A stretch of 64,000 nucleotides of DNA from assembly GCF_011759705.1 (NCBI RefSeq), contig NZ_JAAOZF010000001.1, positions 679,152 through 743,151 on the forward strand. The letters run 5' to 3'. Of this stretch, positions 8,198 through 16,889 are shown piece by piece. Below the pieces are notes generated by a model that saw nothing but the letters and a program-made list of their open reading frames with translations, was not told where the DNA came from and made no database searches. The position numbers and the translations under genes are program-made. Numbering within the stretch: the stretch's first letter is position 1; the number at the start of each line of letters is the position of its first letter. The stretch is from Microbacterium ulmi (GTDB taxonomy: Bacteria > Actinomycetota > Actinomycetes > Actinomycetales > Microbacteriaceae).

Positions 8198-8389
8198 TCA
8201 GCCGACGTCGGCGATCGGACGCTGCAGCGCATCGGTCACGGCCGACTCGGGCACGCGATAGCTGCGTCCGAAACGCACGGCCGGCAGCTCGCCCGAGTGC
8301 ACGAGCCGATACACCGTCATCTTCGAGACGCGCATGATCTCTGCCACCTCGGCGACGGTCAGGAAGCGCACATCCGGCAGCTCCGGCAT
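8198..8389 (-). CDS. BldC/excisionase-type helix-turn-helix protein
   Basis: 63-residue MerR-like winged DNA-binding protein of the HTH_17/BldC group. The HTH spans FLTVAEVAEIMRVSKMTVYR (residues 9-28) followed by the wing RFGRSYRVPESAV. It has no effector domain. BldC relatives are developmental or global regulators that bind direct repeats cooperatively; the target here is unknown. A strong GGGAGGGGG site precedes the ATG. Directly upstream of the bS22-like gene on the same strand. Confidence 0.9.
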   Translation of the reverse strand: MPELPDVRFLTVAEVAEIMRVSKMTVYRLVHSGELPAVRFGRSYRVPESAVTDALQRPIADVG

Positions 8390-8483
8390 GACGTCCCCCT
8401 CCCAGAATCGCTGAGCACACTCTAGGGGGCGCCGCGACGCGTGTAAACCGGTGTGACTCGTGTGGCCAGTGGGACGGATGCCG

Positions 8484-9413
8484 CTACGCGCCGCCGCGAA
8501 GGCGACCCAGCCTCTCCCGCGCCTCGCGGGCCGCCTGGCGCTGCGCGCGTCGCGCATCGCGCAGGACCTTCTCGGCATCCCGCACCGCCTTGCGGGCCTC
8601 GCGGAAGCGGCGGTCGTCCGCGACGTCGGCGTCCTGCGCCTCGACCCACGGGTGGGGCGGCTCGCGCACGCCGTCGGCGAGCGCCGCGATGTACGTCGCG
8701 AGCCCGTCGAGGCTGCGCGCGAGACCGAAGGCGAACGGATCGGAGTCGTCGAGGAAGACGCCCGCGTCGATGGCGGCGCGCAGATGCGGGTACGCGTCGG
8801 CGCTGATGAGCTCGCGGAACAGGGCGTCCTCGCGCCGCGCGAGATCGGCGGGCGCTCGTCCTTCGTCCCGCTGCGTGCGCTCGTAGTCGGCGATGATGGT
8901 GCCGGCCCAGCGGGCATGCCCCGTCACGAGAAGCATCGCGGCGAGGCGTTCCTCCGGGCTCAGGGGCGTGTCGGCCAGGGCGCGCAGCCCTGCGTCCATC
9001 CACGCGGCGCTGTTGGGCGTGGCCGGCGCTCCGCTCAGGGGTATCTCGAGCACCCACGGATGCTCGAGATAGCGCTGCACCTGGCCGTGATAGAGCGCCT
9101 CGAGCTGTGCGCGCCAGCCGCTCTCGGTCTCCTCCCCCGGCGGCAGGCCCGTCGCCTCCTCCTGCATGAGCAGGATGAGATCGTCCTTCGCCGTGACGTA
9201 CCGGTACAGCGACATCGGCGTGTAGCCGAGCCTGGCGGCCACGGCCGCCATCGACACGGCGGAGAGCCCGTCCTTGTCGGCGAGCTCGATCGCCGCCTCC
9301 ACGATGCGCTCGACGCTCATCTCGCGCTTCGGGCCGCGCTGCGGATTGGCCGCGACGCCCCACGCGAGGGCGATCCCTCGAGGAAGCTCTGGGTCCGCGT
9401 TCTTGTCCGCCAT
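8484..9413 (-). CDS. TetR/AcrR family transcriptional regulator
   Basis: 309-residue regulator. The N-terminal TetR HTH lies around residues 32-78 (MSVERIVEAAIELADKDGLS then AARLGYTPMSLYRYV), followed by a TetR_C_1-type ligand domain and a basic, coiled-coil-like C-terminal tail (about 265-309) rich in Arg and Ala. Divergent from the DrrAB-like exporter, it very probably represses that operon and itself through the repeats at 9435-9480. TAGGCT 6 nt before the ATG indicates a leaderless transcript. Confidence 0.92.
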   Translation of the reverse strand: MADKNADPELPRGIALAWGVAANPQRGPKREMSVERIVEAAIELADKDGLSAVSMAAVAARLGYTPMSLYRYVTAKDDLILLMQEEATGLPPGEETESGWRAQLEALYHGQVQRYLEHPWVLEIPLSGAPATPNSAAWMDAGLRALADTPLSPEERLAAMLLVTGHARWAGTIIADYERTQRDEGRAPADLARREDALFRELISADAYPHLRAAIDAGVFLDDSDPFAFGLARSLDGLATYIAALADGVREPPHPWVEAQDADVADDRRFREARKAVRDAEKVLRDARRAQRQAAREARERLGRLRGGA

Positions 9414-9419
9414 GCGGCC

Positions 9420-9425
9420 AGCCTA
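9420..9425 (-). promoter_or_regulatory. -10 hexamer of tetR-like gene (leaderless)
   Basis: TAGGCT on the minus strand, 6 nt before the ATG at 9413, immediately beside the operator repeats. Confidence 0.55.
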
Positions 9426-9434
9426 GATTGTGTA

Positions 9435-9480
9435 CGTCATAAACAGTGTGGTATCGTCATAAACAGTTTACGTCATACAC
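9435..9480. promoter_or_regulatory. Probable TetR operator between regulator and exporter
   Basis: CGTCATAAACAGT occurs twice, at 9435-9447 and 9455-9467, exactly 20 bp apart, with a third partial CGTCATA at 9471. The second copy contains the palindrome TAAACAGTTTA at 9460-9470. The block is AT-rich compared with its surroundings and lies in the 114-bp divergent spacer, as expected for a TetR autoregulatory operator. Confidence 0.7.
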
Positions 9481-9527
9481 ACGTCGTACACACGACCCGG
9501 GTCACACACACGAACCAGGAGACGCCG

Positions 9528-10448
9528 ATGCCGCACGCCATCGCCGTCCGGGGGCTGCGCAAGTCCTTCGGAAGGCAGACCGTCCTCGACGGCCTCGATC
9601 TCGAGGTCGCTGCGGGCGAGATCTTCGCCCTCCTCGGCCCCAACGGGGCGGGGAAGACGACCACCATCAACGTCCTCACGACGCTCGCCCGCCCGGACTC
9701 GGGCACCGCGACCGTCGCGGGCGTCGACGTCGCACGCCGCCCGGACGAGGTCAAGCGGCGCATCAGCCTCACGGGCCAGTCCGCCGCCGTCGACGACGTC
9801 CTGACGGGATTCGAGAACCTCGACATGCTCGGCCGTCTCTCCGGGCTGCCGGCACGCGCCTCGCGCGTCCGCGCCGGCGAGCTGCTCGAGCGCTTCCAGC
9901 TGACGGATGCCGCATCCCGCCGCGTCCGCACGTACTCCGGCGGAATGCGCCGGAGGCTCGACCTCGCCCTGAGCTTCGTGGTCGCGCCGGAGGTGCTCTT
10001 CCTCGACGAGCCGACGACGGGCCTCGACACCCGCAGCCGCCGCGAGCTGTGGGACGTCATCCGCTCCCTCGCCGAGTCGGGCACGACCGTGTTCCTGACG
10101 ACCCAGTACCTCGAAGAGGCCGACCAGCTCGCCGATCGCATCGCCGTGCTCGACGGCGGCCGCGTCGTGGCGACCGGCACCGCCGCCCAGCTGAAGGCGC
10201 GGATCGGCGGCGACACGGTCGAGCTGCACGACCCGCACGGCGAGCTCGTCCGCGAGGTGCCGACCGACGGCAGCGTCTCGGGCCTGCGCCGCGCGCTGGA
10301 CGTCCTCGACGAGTCCGGAGCGCACGGCGTCGTGACGCTGCGCCGTCCGAGCCTCGACGACGTGTTCCTCGCGCTGACGTCAACCGACGGACGCGGCACG
10401 ACCGACCCCGCGCCGAGCGCGGCATCCCCCGTGAAGGAGATCGCATGA
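9528..10448 (+). CDS. DrrA-type drug exporter ATPase
   Basis: ATP-binding subunit of an ABC-2 exporter, 306 residues. Walker A GPNGAGKTT at 37-45, Q-loop LTGQSAAVDD typical of the DrrA daunorubicin-resistance group, signature YSGGMRRRLD, Walker B VLFLDEPTTGLD and a C-terminal extension of about 80 residues. Such systems export amphipathic drugs or lipids. ATG start with CAGGAGA upstream. The stop overlaps the permease start (ATGA). Confidence 0.93.
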   Translation: MPHAIAVRGLRKSFGRQTVLDGLDLEVAAGEIFALLGPNGAGKTTTINVLTTLARPDSGTATVAGVDVARRPDEVKRRISLTGQSAAVDDVLTGFENLDMLGRLSGLPARASRVRAGELLERFQLTDAASRRVRTYSGGMRRRLDLALSFVVAPEVLFLDEPTTGLDTRSRRELWDVIRSLAESGTTVFLTTQYLEEADQLADRIAVLDGGRVVATGTAAQLKARIGGDTVELHDPHGELVREVPTDGSVSGLRRALDVLDESGAHGVVTLRRPSLDDVFLALTSTDGRGTTDPAPSAASPVKEIA

Positions 10449-11260
10449 CCACGGCAGCCCTCACCCCCGCAGTCTCCGCGGATCGCAGCGCGCGCCCGGT
10501 CGTGCGCGGCCTCACGGCGGAGACCGTGTTCGTCAAGCGGAGCCTCCTGCACTCGGTGCGCGACGTCGAGTCGCTGCTCATGGCGATCCTGCTCCCCGTC
10601 TTCCTCATGCTCCTGTTCACGTTCGTCTTCGGCGGTGCGATCGATCCGACCGGCGGCTACGTCGACTTCGTCGTGCCCGGCATCATCCTGCTGTGCGCGG
10701 GATTCGGCGCGTCCTCCACCGCCGTCTCGGTCGCCAACGACATGAAGACGGGCATCATCGACCGCTTCCGCACGATGCCGCTGCGCGCGAGCGCTGTTCT
10801 CACCGGCCACGTCGTCGCGAGCCTCGCGCGCAACCTCGTCGCGACCGGCGTCGTCATCGGAGTCGCACTCCTCGTCGGCTTCCGCCCCTCGGCCGACACT
10901 TGGGAGTGGATCGCCGCGCTCGGCGTCATCGCTCTGTACATCCTCACGATCACCTACCTGTTCGCCGCGATCGGCCTGGCCGCGTCGAGCCCGGAGGGCG
11001 CGAGCGGCTACGGGTTCGTGATCCTGTTCGTCCCGTACCTGTCGAGCGCCTTCGTGCCCGTCGAGACGATGCCCGGATGGCTTCAGCCGATCGCGCAGTT
11101 CTCTCCCGTCACGCCCATCATCGACACGATCCGGGCCCTGCTCACGGGCGGGACGGTCGGCTACGAGCCGCTGTGGGCGATCGTGTGGTGCGTCGGCATC
11201 CTCGCGGCCTCGGTCGTGTGGGGAGCGTGGCTGTTCCGCCGCAAGGCGGGGCGCCGCTGA
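10445..11260 (+). CDS. DrrB-type ABC-2 exporter permease
   Basis: 271-residue membrane subunit with six predicted membrane segments and the ABC-2 pattern. It contains the conserved VANDMKTGIIDRFRTMPLR loop and a late FSPVTPIIDTIRALLTGG segment. Pairs with the preceding ATPase. The ATG overlaps the ATPase stop. Transcription likely ends at the strong hairpin 11275-11312. Confidence 0.92.
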   Translation: MTTAALTPAVSADRSARPVVRGLTAETVFVKRSLLHSVRDVESLLMAILLPVFLMLLFTFVFGGAIDPTGGYVDFVVPGIILLCAGFGASSTAVSVANDMKTGIIDRFRTMPLRASAVLTGHVVASLARNLVATGVVIGVALLVGFRPSADTWEWIAALGVIALYILTITYLFAAIGLAASSPEGASGYGFVILFVPYLSSAFVPVETMPGWLQPIAQFSPVTPIIDTIRALLTGGTVGYEPLWAIVWCVGILAASVVWGAWLFRRKAGRR

Positions 11261-11274
11261 GGCCCGCCCGACAT

Positions 11275-11312
11275 CGAGGGGCCCCCGCTGCGCTCAGCGC
11301 GGGGGCCCCTCG
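11275..11312. terminator. Bidirectional terminator hairpin
   Basis: Perfect 14-bp arms, CGAGGGGCCCCCGC at 11275 and its complement at 11299, around a 10-nt loop. It separates the convergent exporter permease and ArsR-type genes. Confidence 0.8.
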
Positions 11313-11321
11313 CTGCACGCG

Positions 11322-11747
11322 TCAGCGGACGGGACGGTCGCGGAAGGGCTTGAGCGCGCTCTCGAGCGCGTGCTTCGCAGATGCTGCGGCCCGCCCGACG
11401 GCATCGGCCGTGCGCACGGCCGAGTCCGGGAGCGAGGGGGATGCCGCGGCGAGCGCGGCGGAGGCATCCGTCTCGTCGACGAGGAACGGGACGAGCCAGT
11501 CGTCGATGACGTCGAGCGGCTCGGGCGACAGGCTGTAGTAGCGGTGCTGCCCTTCCTCGCGCACCGAGACGAGGTCGGCTTCGCGCAGCACTTTGAGGTG
11601 CTTCGACACGGTGGGCTGGCTGACTCCGAGCTCTGCCACGATGTGCGAGACGCTCGTGCCCCGCTCGCCTGTCCCCGAGCGATCGAGAAGGAACTGCAGG
11701 ATGTCGCGCCTCGTTCCGTCCGCGATCACGTCGAAGATGTCCGCCAT
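11322..11747 (-). CDS. ArsR-type winged-helix regulator
   Basis: 141 residues. The N-terminal ArsR-like HTH contains VSHIVAELGVSQPTVSKHLK (about residues 31-50) and the wing VSVREEGQHRYYSL. There is no obvious metal-binding cysteine set. A C-terminal Ala-rich tail (about 90-141) follows. Divergent from the KtrB gene with only 68 bp between, so it may control potassium uptake, though this is inference from position. TACTCT lies 6 nt before the ATG, suggesting a leaderless transcript. Confidence 0.88.
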   Translation of the reverse strand: MADIFDVIADGTRRDILQFLLDRSGTGERGTSVSHIVAELGVSQPTVSKHLKVLREADLVSVREEGQHRYYSLSPEPLDVIDDWLVPFLVDETDASAALAAASPSLPDSAVRTADAVGRAAASAKHALESALKPFRDRPVR

Positions 11748-11753
11748 GTGCTC

Positions 11754-11759
11754 AGAGTA
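11754..11759 (-). promoter_or_regulatory. -10 hexamer of arsR-type gene (leaderless)
   Basis: TACTCT on the minus strand, 6 nt before the ATG at 11747. Confidence 0.5.
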
Positions 11760-11815
11760 GTCGGGCGCCCGCCGGAGTACCATGCAGGAAGTCTCGGAGC
11801 GAAGGGGGGCGGCGC

Positions 11816-13258
11816 ATGGCGGCCGATCCCTTCAGCCGTACACCGCGTCGACGGTTCCTCGCCCGCCTCGGACAGGCCTGGGACGAGGTGCGGGCGCTCA
11901 CGACCGCTTCGCCCGCCCGCTTCGCCGTGCTCGTCTTCGTGATCCTGATCCTGCTGTTCACGGCGCTGTTCTCGCTTCCCGCCGCCTCCGCCGACGGGCA
12001 CGGCACGCCGCTCGCCGACGCCCTCTTCACGGCCGTCTCGACGATCTGCGTGACGGGCCTGTCGACCGTCGACATGTACGCGCACTGGTCGCCGTTCGGG
12101 CACGTGCTCACCTACATCGGCGTCAACGTCGGCGCGCTCGGCGTCCTGACGCTGGCCTCGATCCTGGGCCTGGTGATCTCGAAGCGCCTCGGCCTGCGGG
12201 CCAAGCTCATCGCGGCGGGCGACTCCAACCCGCTGCGCGCGCACGGAGGGCCTGTCAACGAAGGCCAGACCGTGCGCCTCGGCGAGGTGGGCCAGCTGCT
12301 CGCGACGGTCGCGCTGTCGACCCTCGTGATCGAGGCGGCGCTCGCGATCCTGCTCTACCCGTCGCTGCTGTGGGCCGGCGTGAACCCGCTCGTGGCGCTG
12401 TGGGAGGCGCCGTACTACGCGGCGATGGCCTTCACGAACACGGGCTTCGCCCCCAACGAAGGAGGACTCGTCCCGTTCGCGGACGACTACTTCCTCCTCA
12501 CCGTGCTCATGGCCGGCGTCTTCCTCGGCTCGATCGGCTTCCCCGTCATCTTCACGCTGTGGCGCCACCAGTGGCACGTGCGGCACTGGTCGCTGCATGC
12601 GAAGCTCACGATCATCACGACCATCCTGCTGTTCGTCGTGGGCGCGGGCGTCTTCCTGCTCCTCGAGCACAGCAACCCCAAGACCTTCGGGAGCATGGAT
12701 GCCTGGGACACGACGTTCCAGTCGTTCTTCCTGTCGGCAATGACCAGGTCGGGCGGGTTCTCGGTCGTGGACATGGGCGACTTCTACGGCTCCTCGCTCG
12801 TCGTGGGGTCGATGCTCATGTTCGTCGGCGGCGGCTCCGCGTCGACGGCGGGCGGCATCAAGGTCACGACGCTCGCCGTCCTCGCGCTCGCCGTCATCTC
12901 GGAGGCGAAGGGCCGGCCGTCGGTGCAGGCGTTCGGCCGCCGCATCCCGAGCGATGTGCAACGCGTCGCCCTCTCCGTCGTCGCCTGGGGAGCGACGATC
13001 GTCGCGCTCTCGACGATCACGATCACCCAGATCACGGGCGCGCATGTCGAGGACGTGCTCTTCGACGTCATCTCCGGGTTCGCGACGGTCGGCCTGTCGA
13101 CGGGCCTCACGGCACGGCTCCCCGATCCCGCGATCTACGTGATGGCTCTGACCATGTTCATGGGCCGCGTTGGTACAGTGACTCTCGCCGCGGCCGTGGC
13201 CGCGACATCCCGTTCGCAGCTGTACTCGCTGCCGGTGGAAAGGCCGATCGTTGGTTGA
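11816..13258 (+). CDS. TrkH/KtrB family potassium transporter, membrane subunit
   Basis: 480-residue potassium uptake channel subunit. It has the four M1-P-M2 repeats of the family, each with the conserved selectivity-filter glycine: VTGLSTVD, TNTGFAPNEG, RSGGFSVVD and TVGLSTG. About eight to ten membrane segments. The RCK partner follows immediately and overlaps by 8 bp, so this is a KtrB/KtrA-like pair. GGAGCGAAGGGG upstream of the ATG serves as ribosome binding site. Confidence 0.94.
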   Translation: MAADPFSRTPRRRFLARLGQAWDEVRALTTASPARFAVLVFVILILLFTALFSLPAASADGHGTPLADALFTAVSTICVTGLSTVDMYAHWSPFGHVLTYIGVNVGALGVLTLASILGLVISKRLGLRAKLIAAGDSNPLRAHGGPVNEGQTVRLGEVGQLLATVALSTLVIEAALAILLYPSLLWAGVNPLVALWEAPYYAAMAFTNTGFAPNEGGLVPFADDYFLLTVLMAGVFLGSIGFPVIFTLWRHQWHVRHWSLHAKLTIITTILLFVVGAGVFLLLEHSNPKTFGSMDAWDTTFQSFFLSAMTRSGGFSVVDMGDFYGSSLVVGSMLMFVGGGSASTAGGIKVTTLAVLALAVISEAKGRPSVQAFGRRIPSDVQRVALSVVAWGATIVALSTITITQITGAHVEDVLFDVISGFATVGLSTGLTARLPDPAIYVMALTMFMGRVGTVTLAAAVAATSRSQLYSLPVERPIVG

Positions 13259-13922
13259 GCAGATCCGGGGCGATGCCCCCGTCCTCGTCATCGGACTCGG
13301 GCGCTTCGGCGCCGCGTGCGCCGGCGAGCTCGACCGGCTCGACCGCGAGGTGCTCGCGATCGACGAGAACCTCGAGCTCGTGCAGAAGTGGTCGGAGCGC
13401 GTGACGCACACGGTGCAGGCCGACGCGAAGAACATGGACGCGCTCAAGCAGATCGGCGCGCAGGACTTCCAGGTCGCGGTCGTCGCGGTCGGCTCGTCGA
13501 TCGAGGCGTCCGTCCTGATCACGGCGAACCTCGTCGACCTCAAGGTGCCGCAGATCTGGGCGAAGGCCGTCTCGCAATCGCACGGCAAGATCCTCGCGCG
13601 CGTCGGTGCGAACCACGTCATCTACCCGGAGCGCGAGGCCGGCGAGCGGGTCGCGCACCTCGTGAGCGGGCGGATGCTGGACTTCATCCGCTTCGACGAC
13701 GACTTCGCCCTCGCGAAGCTGTATCCCCCGAAGTTCATCCGCGGGGTCGGCCTGAACGAGTCGGGCGTGCGCACGAAGTACAACGTGACGGTCGTCGGCG
13801 TGAAGAGCCCGGGCAAGCCGTTCCGCTACGCCGAGGCCGACACGATCGTGACGAACCACGACCTCATCATCGTGTCGGGGACGAACGGCGACATCGAGCG
13901 CTTCGCGGCGCTCGACAGGTAG
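13251..13922 (+). CDS. TrkA/KtrA family RCK regulatory subunit
   Basis: 223-residue cytoplasmic gating subunit of the potassium transporter. RCK_N Rossmann fold with GLGRFG at residues 15-20 and the acidic end of beta-2 (AIDEN), then a TrkA-C domain (about 140-223). In relatives, NAD(H), ATP/ADP or c-di-AMP bind these domains to gate the channel. I use the TTG at 13251, preceded by GGAAAGG, which overlaps the KtrB gene by 8 bp. Confidence 0.93.
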   Translation: MVEQIRGDAPVLVIGLGRFGAACAGELDRLDREVLAIDENLELVQKWSERVTHTVQADAKNMDALKQIGAQDFQVAVVAVGSSIEASVLITANLVDLKVPQIWAKAVSQSHGKILARVGANHVIYPEREAGERVAHLVSGRMLDFIRFDDDFALAKLYPPKFIRGVGLNESGVRTKYNVTVVGVKSPGKPFRYAEADTIVTNHDLIIVSGTNGDIERFAALDR

Positions 13923-13946
13923 CGGGGTCGGTCACGCGACCCCGCT
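13921..13946 (+). terminator. Terminator hairpin after ktrA-like gene
   Basis: Arms AGCGGGGTC and GACCCCGCT (9 bp) around an 8-nt loop. The left arm begins in the stop codon of the RCK gene. Confidence 0.6.
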
Positions 13947-13952
13947 CGGCTC

Positions 13953-14010
13953 GCGATCCTGCTTACTTGCGATCCGGCGACCTGGCGACCCTGCGACCTT
14001 GCGATCCTGC
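13953..14010. repeat. Degenerate decamer repeats
   Basis: Several imperfect head-to-tail copies of a 10-nt unit resembling GCGATCCTGC, between the KtrA terminator and the HNH remnant. Exact copies of the decamer occur at both ends of the tract. Confidence 0.6.
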
Positions 14011-14469
14011 GAGGACGACCAGACGGCTCTGCCCGCCTGGCTCGTCGCCCAGCAGATCTGCGACACAGGAACCGTCGCCTGCACGGTCGACCCGAGCGGC
14101 AACCCTCTAGACCTCGGCCACGAGACCCGCCTGTTCACCGCGAGACAGCGCATCGCCCTCGCCGCCCGCGACGGCGGCTGCCGTTGGCGAGGCTGCGACC
14201 GCGCCGCGTCCCACTGCGAGGCACACCATATCGACCCGCACGCCCAGGGCGGCCGCACCGACATCGACCGCGGCATCCTGCTCTGCCGCTGGCATCACAG
14301 GGAGCTCCACCACGGCGGCTGGCGCATCATTCGACAAGGCAAGGGCGAGTTCGTGCTGCATCCACCCCCCGGCAGAGGCGACCCGATCGTGCTCACGCCA
14401 CGGCTCGCTCTCCGCTGCGCGTGGGCCGATCTCGCCCCGCCCCCCAAGCGCTTCCGCCCCGGGGCCTGA
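13999..14469 (+). pseudogene. 3' remnant of a DUF222/13E12-type HNH endonuclease gene
   Basis: The reading frame encodes only the C-terminal ~150 residues of the abundant actinobacterial DUF222-HNH family, normally about 400-500 residues. Visible parts are the linker TARQRIALAARDGGCRWRGC, then the HNH core CEAHHIDPHAQGGRTDIDRG and LCRWHH with the zinc/metal ligands. The DUF222 N-terminal half is absent, replaced by decamer repeats, and the only upstream start is a TTG inside them. Whether the fragment is expressed is doubtful. It marks a decayed mobile or repetitive locus. Confidence 0.85.
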
Positions 14470-14719
14470 GCGGTCTCCACGACCCGCCCGGCATCGCCGG
14501 CGCGATCCGGGACGCGTCCGGCCTCTCCACATCGATGTCGAGGATGTGGCTCGAAATCGATGATGAGGCCGGGGTGACTCGGCGACGATGCGCTGCAGCG
14601 CTCGATTCGTATCGTCGATCGGTCGATGACGCGCCGCCGCCCACGTGGCGGTCGTCTGCCGCAGCGGAGTCGAGGAGCGCTCGAGCAGGTCAACGTCGCC
14701 GAAGGCCGCTGGAGGTTGC
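14470..14719. other. Non-coding or decayed spacer
   Basis: No reading frame with a recognisable family on either strand. It lies between two gene remnants and is probably eroded coding DNA. Confidence 0.5.
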
Positions 14720-14962
14720 CCGTTCCGACCCGACGCCTCGCTCATCGCCTGGCTGCCCGCCGCCGTCGCGGGCGTCGTCGGCGCCGTCGCGCTCGCGTAT
14801 CTGCAGCGGCTGCTCGGGGCCGATCGCAGAACTCCACTGATTCCGCAGGACGACGACGATGCGGCAACCCCAGAGCCGCGCGCCGCGGTAGATCCGTGGA
14901 GTTCTGCAGGCCCGGTCGACCGCCGCCGCTTCTTCGCCTGGACGGGCGCGGCGGCGGGCGCG
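14720..14962 (+). pseudogene. Possible remnant of a membrane-anchored molybdopterin oxidoreductase
   Basis: An 81-codon stretch encodes a membrane-helix-like piece (LIAWLPAAVAGVVGAVALAY) and, further on, VDRRRFFAWTGAAAGA. The latter resembles the twin-arginine-like start of the soluble domain in YuiH/sulfite-oxidase-like actinobacterial proteins. The two pieces are separated by the 82-bp inverted-repeat element and nothing of the catalytic domain follows. The assignment rests on short similarity remembered from the family and is weak. Confidence 0.3.
14826..14907. repeat. 82-bp element with perfect 12-bp terminal inverted repeats
   Basis: GCAGAACTCCAC at 14826-14837 and its exact complement at 14896-14907 enclose 58 bp. 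The ends also share weaker matching further in. The size and ends suggest a REP- or MITE-like palindromic element dropped into the decaying gene. No clear target duplication is visible. Confidence 0.6.
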
Positions 14963-15179
14963 CGGCGGCACCTGAGGTGCCCATCCCGCACGCGACGTGC
15001 GCCGTCGGGGGTCTGGCGGCGCCACGAGCCTGCGCGCAGCATGTGCGCCGTCACACCGATCGCCGCGCTCATCTGGCGACCGTGAGACCTGCCTCGTCCT
15101 CTGCAGCACCAGAAGCGTGGAAGTCGGAGCACGCCCCACGTCATGTCGCCGGCGTCAGCGGCCTCCTGGCCCGCGACAG
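14963..15179. other. Spacer with no recognisable feature
   Basis: No supported gene, repeat or RNA is seen between the possible oxidoreductase remnant and the SulP stop codon. Confidence 0.5.
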
Positions 15180-16883
15180 CTAGCCGCGTCCGGGGTTCGG
15201 AGAGTCCGGCTCGATGTCGGTGCGGAACTCGCCCGTGATCGCATCGACGGCCGCCCCGACGGTCGGCGCGAACCGATCAGGCCCGAAGCGCTCGCCGAGT
15301 CCGTAGCGGCGCAGCTGGTCCTTCACAGGTCCCTTCATCTCGGCGATCACGAGCCGGATGCCGCGAGCGGCGAGCGTGTCGTCGAGCTCGACGAGCTCGT
15401 CGACGGCGGTCGTGTCGATATCGGTGATGGGCTCGGCGGCGAGGATCACGGTGTGCACGTCGCGGGGCGCCGCGGCCACGACCGAGCGCACGTAGTCGTC
15501 GAACAGTCCGCCGTTCGCGAAGAAGAGGGGCGCGTCGAACCGGACGATGACGGCTCCCGGCACGCGCTCGCCCTCGGGATGGCGCGAGAGGTCGTGGTAT
15601 CCCCGCACGCCCGCGACGCGGCCGAGCTCCGCGCGGTACGGCCGCCAGGCCTGGTTCACGAACGCGACGAGCGACAGGGCGATCGCCACGAGGATGCCCT
15701 CGAGAACCCCCCACAGCACGACGCCCAGGAACGCCGCGATCGAGAGCACGCCGTCGACGGCCGACATCCGGATGAGACGCAGCGTGCCCGGCACGTCGAT
15801 GAGGCTCGCCGCGGCCACGATGACGACCGCCGCGAGCGTCGCCGACGGCAGGTACGCCGTCACGCCCGGCGCGAGCAGCATGAACGCGAGCACGAGCAGC
15901 GCGCCGACGACTCCCGTCAGCTGCGTGCGGGCGCCGGCCTGCTCGGCGACGGGTGTGCGGGAGGACGAACCCGAGATCGGGAAGCCGCCCAGGAGCCCGG
16001 ATGCCGCGTTGCTGATGCCGATCGCCGCCATCTCCCGGCTGCCGCTCACGCTGCGACCGTGCCGCGCCGCGAACGTGCGCGAGAGCACTCCGGTGTCGGC
16101 GAACGCGATGAGCGCGATGCCGAGAGCGGGGCCCGCGAGAGCCGCGACATCGCTCCACGCGAGGCCGCCGAGCGCCGGCGCCGGAAGCCCCTGAGGCAGT
16201 GCGCCCACCACGGGGACGTCGTCGGCGAGGCCCGCGAGCCACGCGACGAGCATCGACCCTGCGACGGCTGCGAGCACTCCGGGGACGCGAGAGCGCACGA
16301 GCCGGAACACGACGATCACGGCCAGGCTCGCGGCGCCGAACGCGACGGCGATCAGATCGGTCTCCGAGAGGCTCGTCGAGATCGTGACGACATCGACCAC
16401 GGGGCGCCGGCTCTCGATGCCGAAGCCGAGCAGCTTCGGCGTCTGGGAGATGAGGACGACGACGGCGATGCCGTTCAGGTAGCCGACGCGGATGGGCTTG
16501 GAGAGCAGGTCGGTGACGAATCCGAGCCTGAGCACGCCCGCGAGGACGAGCACGAGGCCGACCATGATCGCGAGCAGCCCCGCGAGCGCGACGGCCCTCG
16601 CGGGGTCTCCCATCGCGAGCGGCACGACCGCCGCGGCGATGATGGGCGCGAGCGCCGAGTCGGGGCCTAGCACGAGGATGCGGCTCGGCCCCACGATCGC
16701 GTAGATCAGCAGCGGCACGATCGTGGCGTACAGCCCCGTGACGGGCGGGAGGCCTGCCGCCTCCGCGTAGCCCATGCCCGCCGGGATGAGCAGCGCCGTC
16801 AGCACGACCCCGGCCTTGAGGTCGTCGCGCAGCCACGCACGCTCGTACGAGCGCACCGTCGCGACCCCGGCGAGCCAGCTCAT
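15180..16883 (-). CDS. SulP family anion transporter with STAS domain
   Basis: 567-residue SLC26/SulP permease, probably for sulfate, bicarbonate or another small anion. The membrane part (about 20-410) carries the family signature LPPVTGLYATIVPLLIYAIV followed by GPSRILVLGPDSALAPI. The C-terminal STAS domain (about 430-545) contains DIDTTAVDELVELDDTLAARG. ATG start with TAAGGT 6 nt upstream, hence probably leaderless. Its upstream region holds the 31-bp minisatellite. Confidence 0.94.
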   Translation of the reverse strand: MSWLAGVATVRSYERAWLRDDLKAGVVLTALLIPAGMGYAEAAGLPPVTGLYATIVPLLIYAIVGPSRILVLGPDSALAPIIAAAVVPLAMGDPARAVALAGLLAIMVGLVLVLAGVLRLGFVTDLLSKPIRVGYLNGIAVVVLISQTPKLLGFGIESRRPVVDVVTISTSLSETDLIAVAFGAASLAVIVVFRLVRSRVPGVLAAVAGSMLVAWLAGLADDVPVVGALPQGLPAPALGGLAWSDVAALAGPALGIALIAFADTGVLSRTFAARHGRSVSGSREMAAIGISNAASGLLGGFPISGSSSRTPVAEQAGARTQLTGVVGALLVLAFMLLAPGVTAYLPSATLAAVVIVAAASLIDVPGTLRLIRMSAVDGVLSIAAFLGVVLWGVLEGILVAIALSLVAFVNQAWRPYRAELGRVAGVRGYHDLSRHPEGERVPGAVIVRFDAPLFFANGGLFDDYVRSVVAAAPRDVHTVILAAEPITDIDTTAVDELVELDDTLAARGIRLVIAEMKGPVKDQLRRYGLGERFGPDRFAPTVGAAVDAITGEFRTDIEPDSPNPGRG

Positions 16884-16889
16884 GCGGTC

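Noticed and set aside
11275..11312. Hairpin as a transposon end
   Set aside because: It sits exactly between convergent genes with a short loop, which is better explained as a bidirectional terminator.
14997..16670. Large plus-strand ORF opposite sulP
   Set aside because: Very Arg/Asp/His-rich shadow of the SulP gene in another frame; no domain is recognisable.
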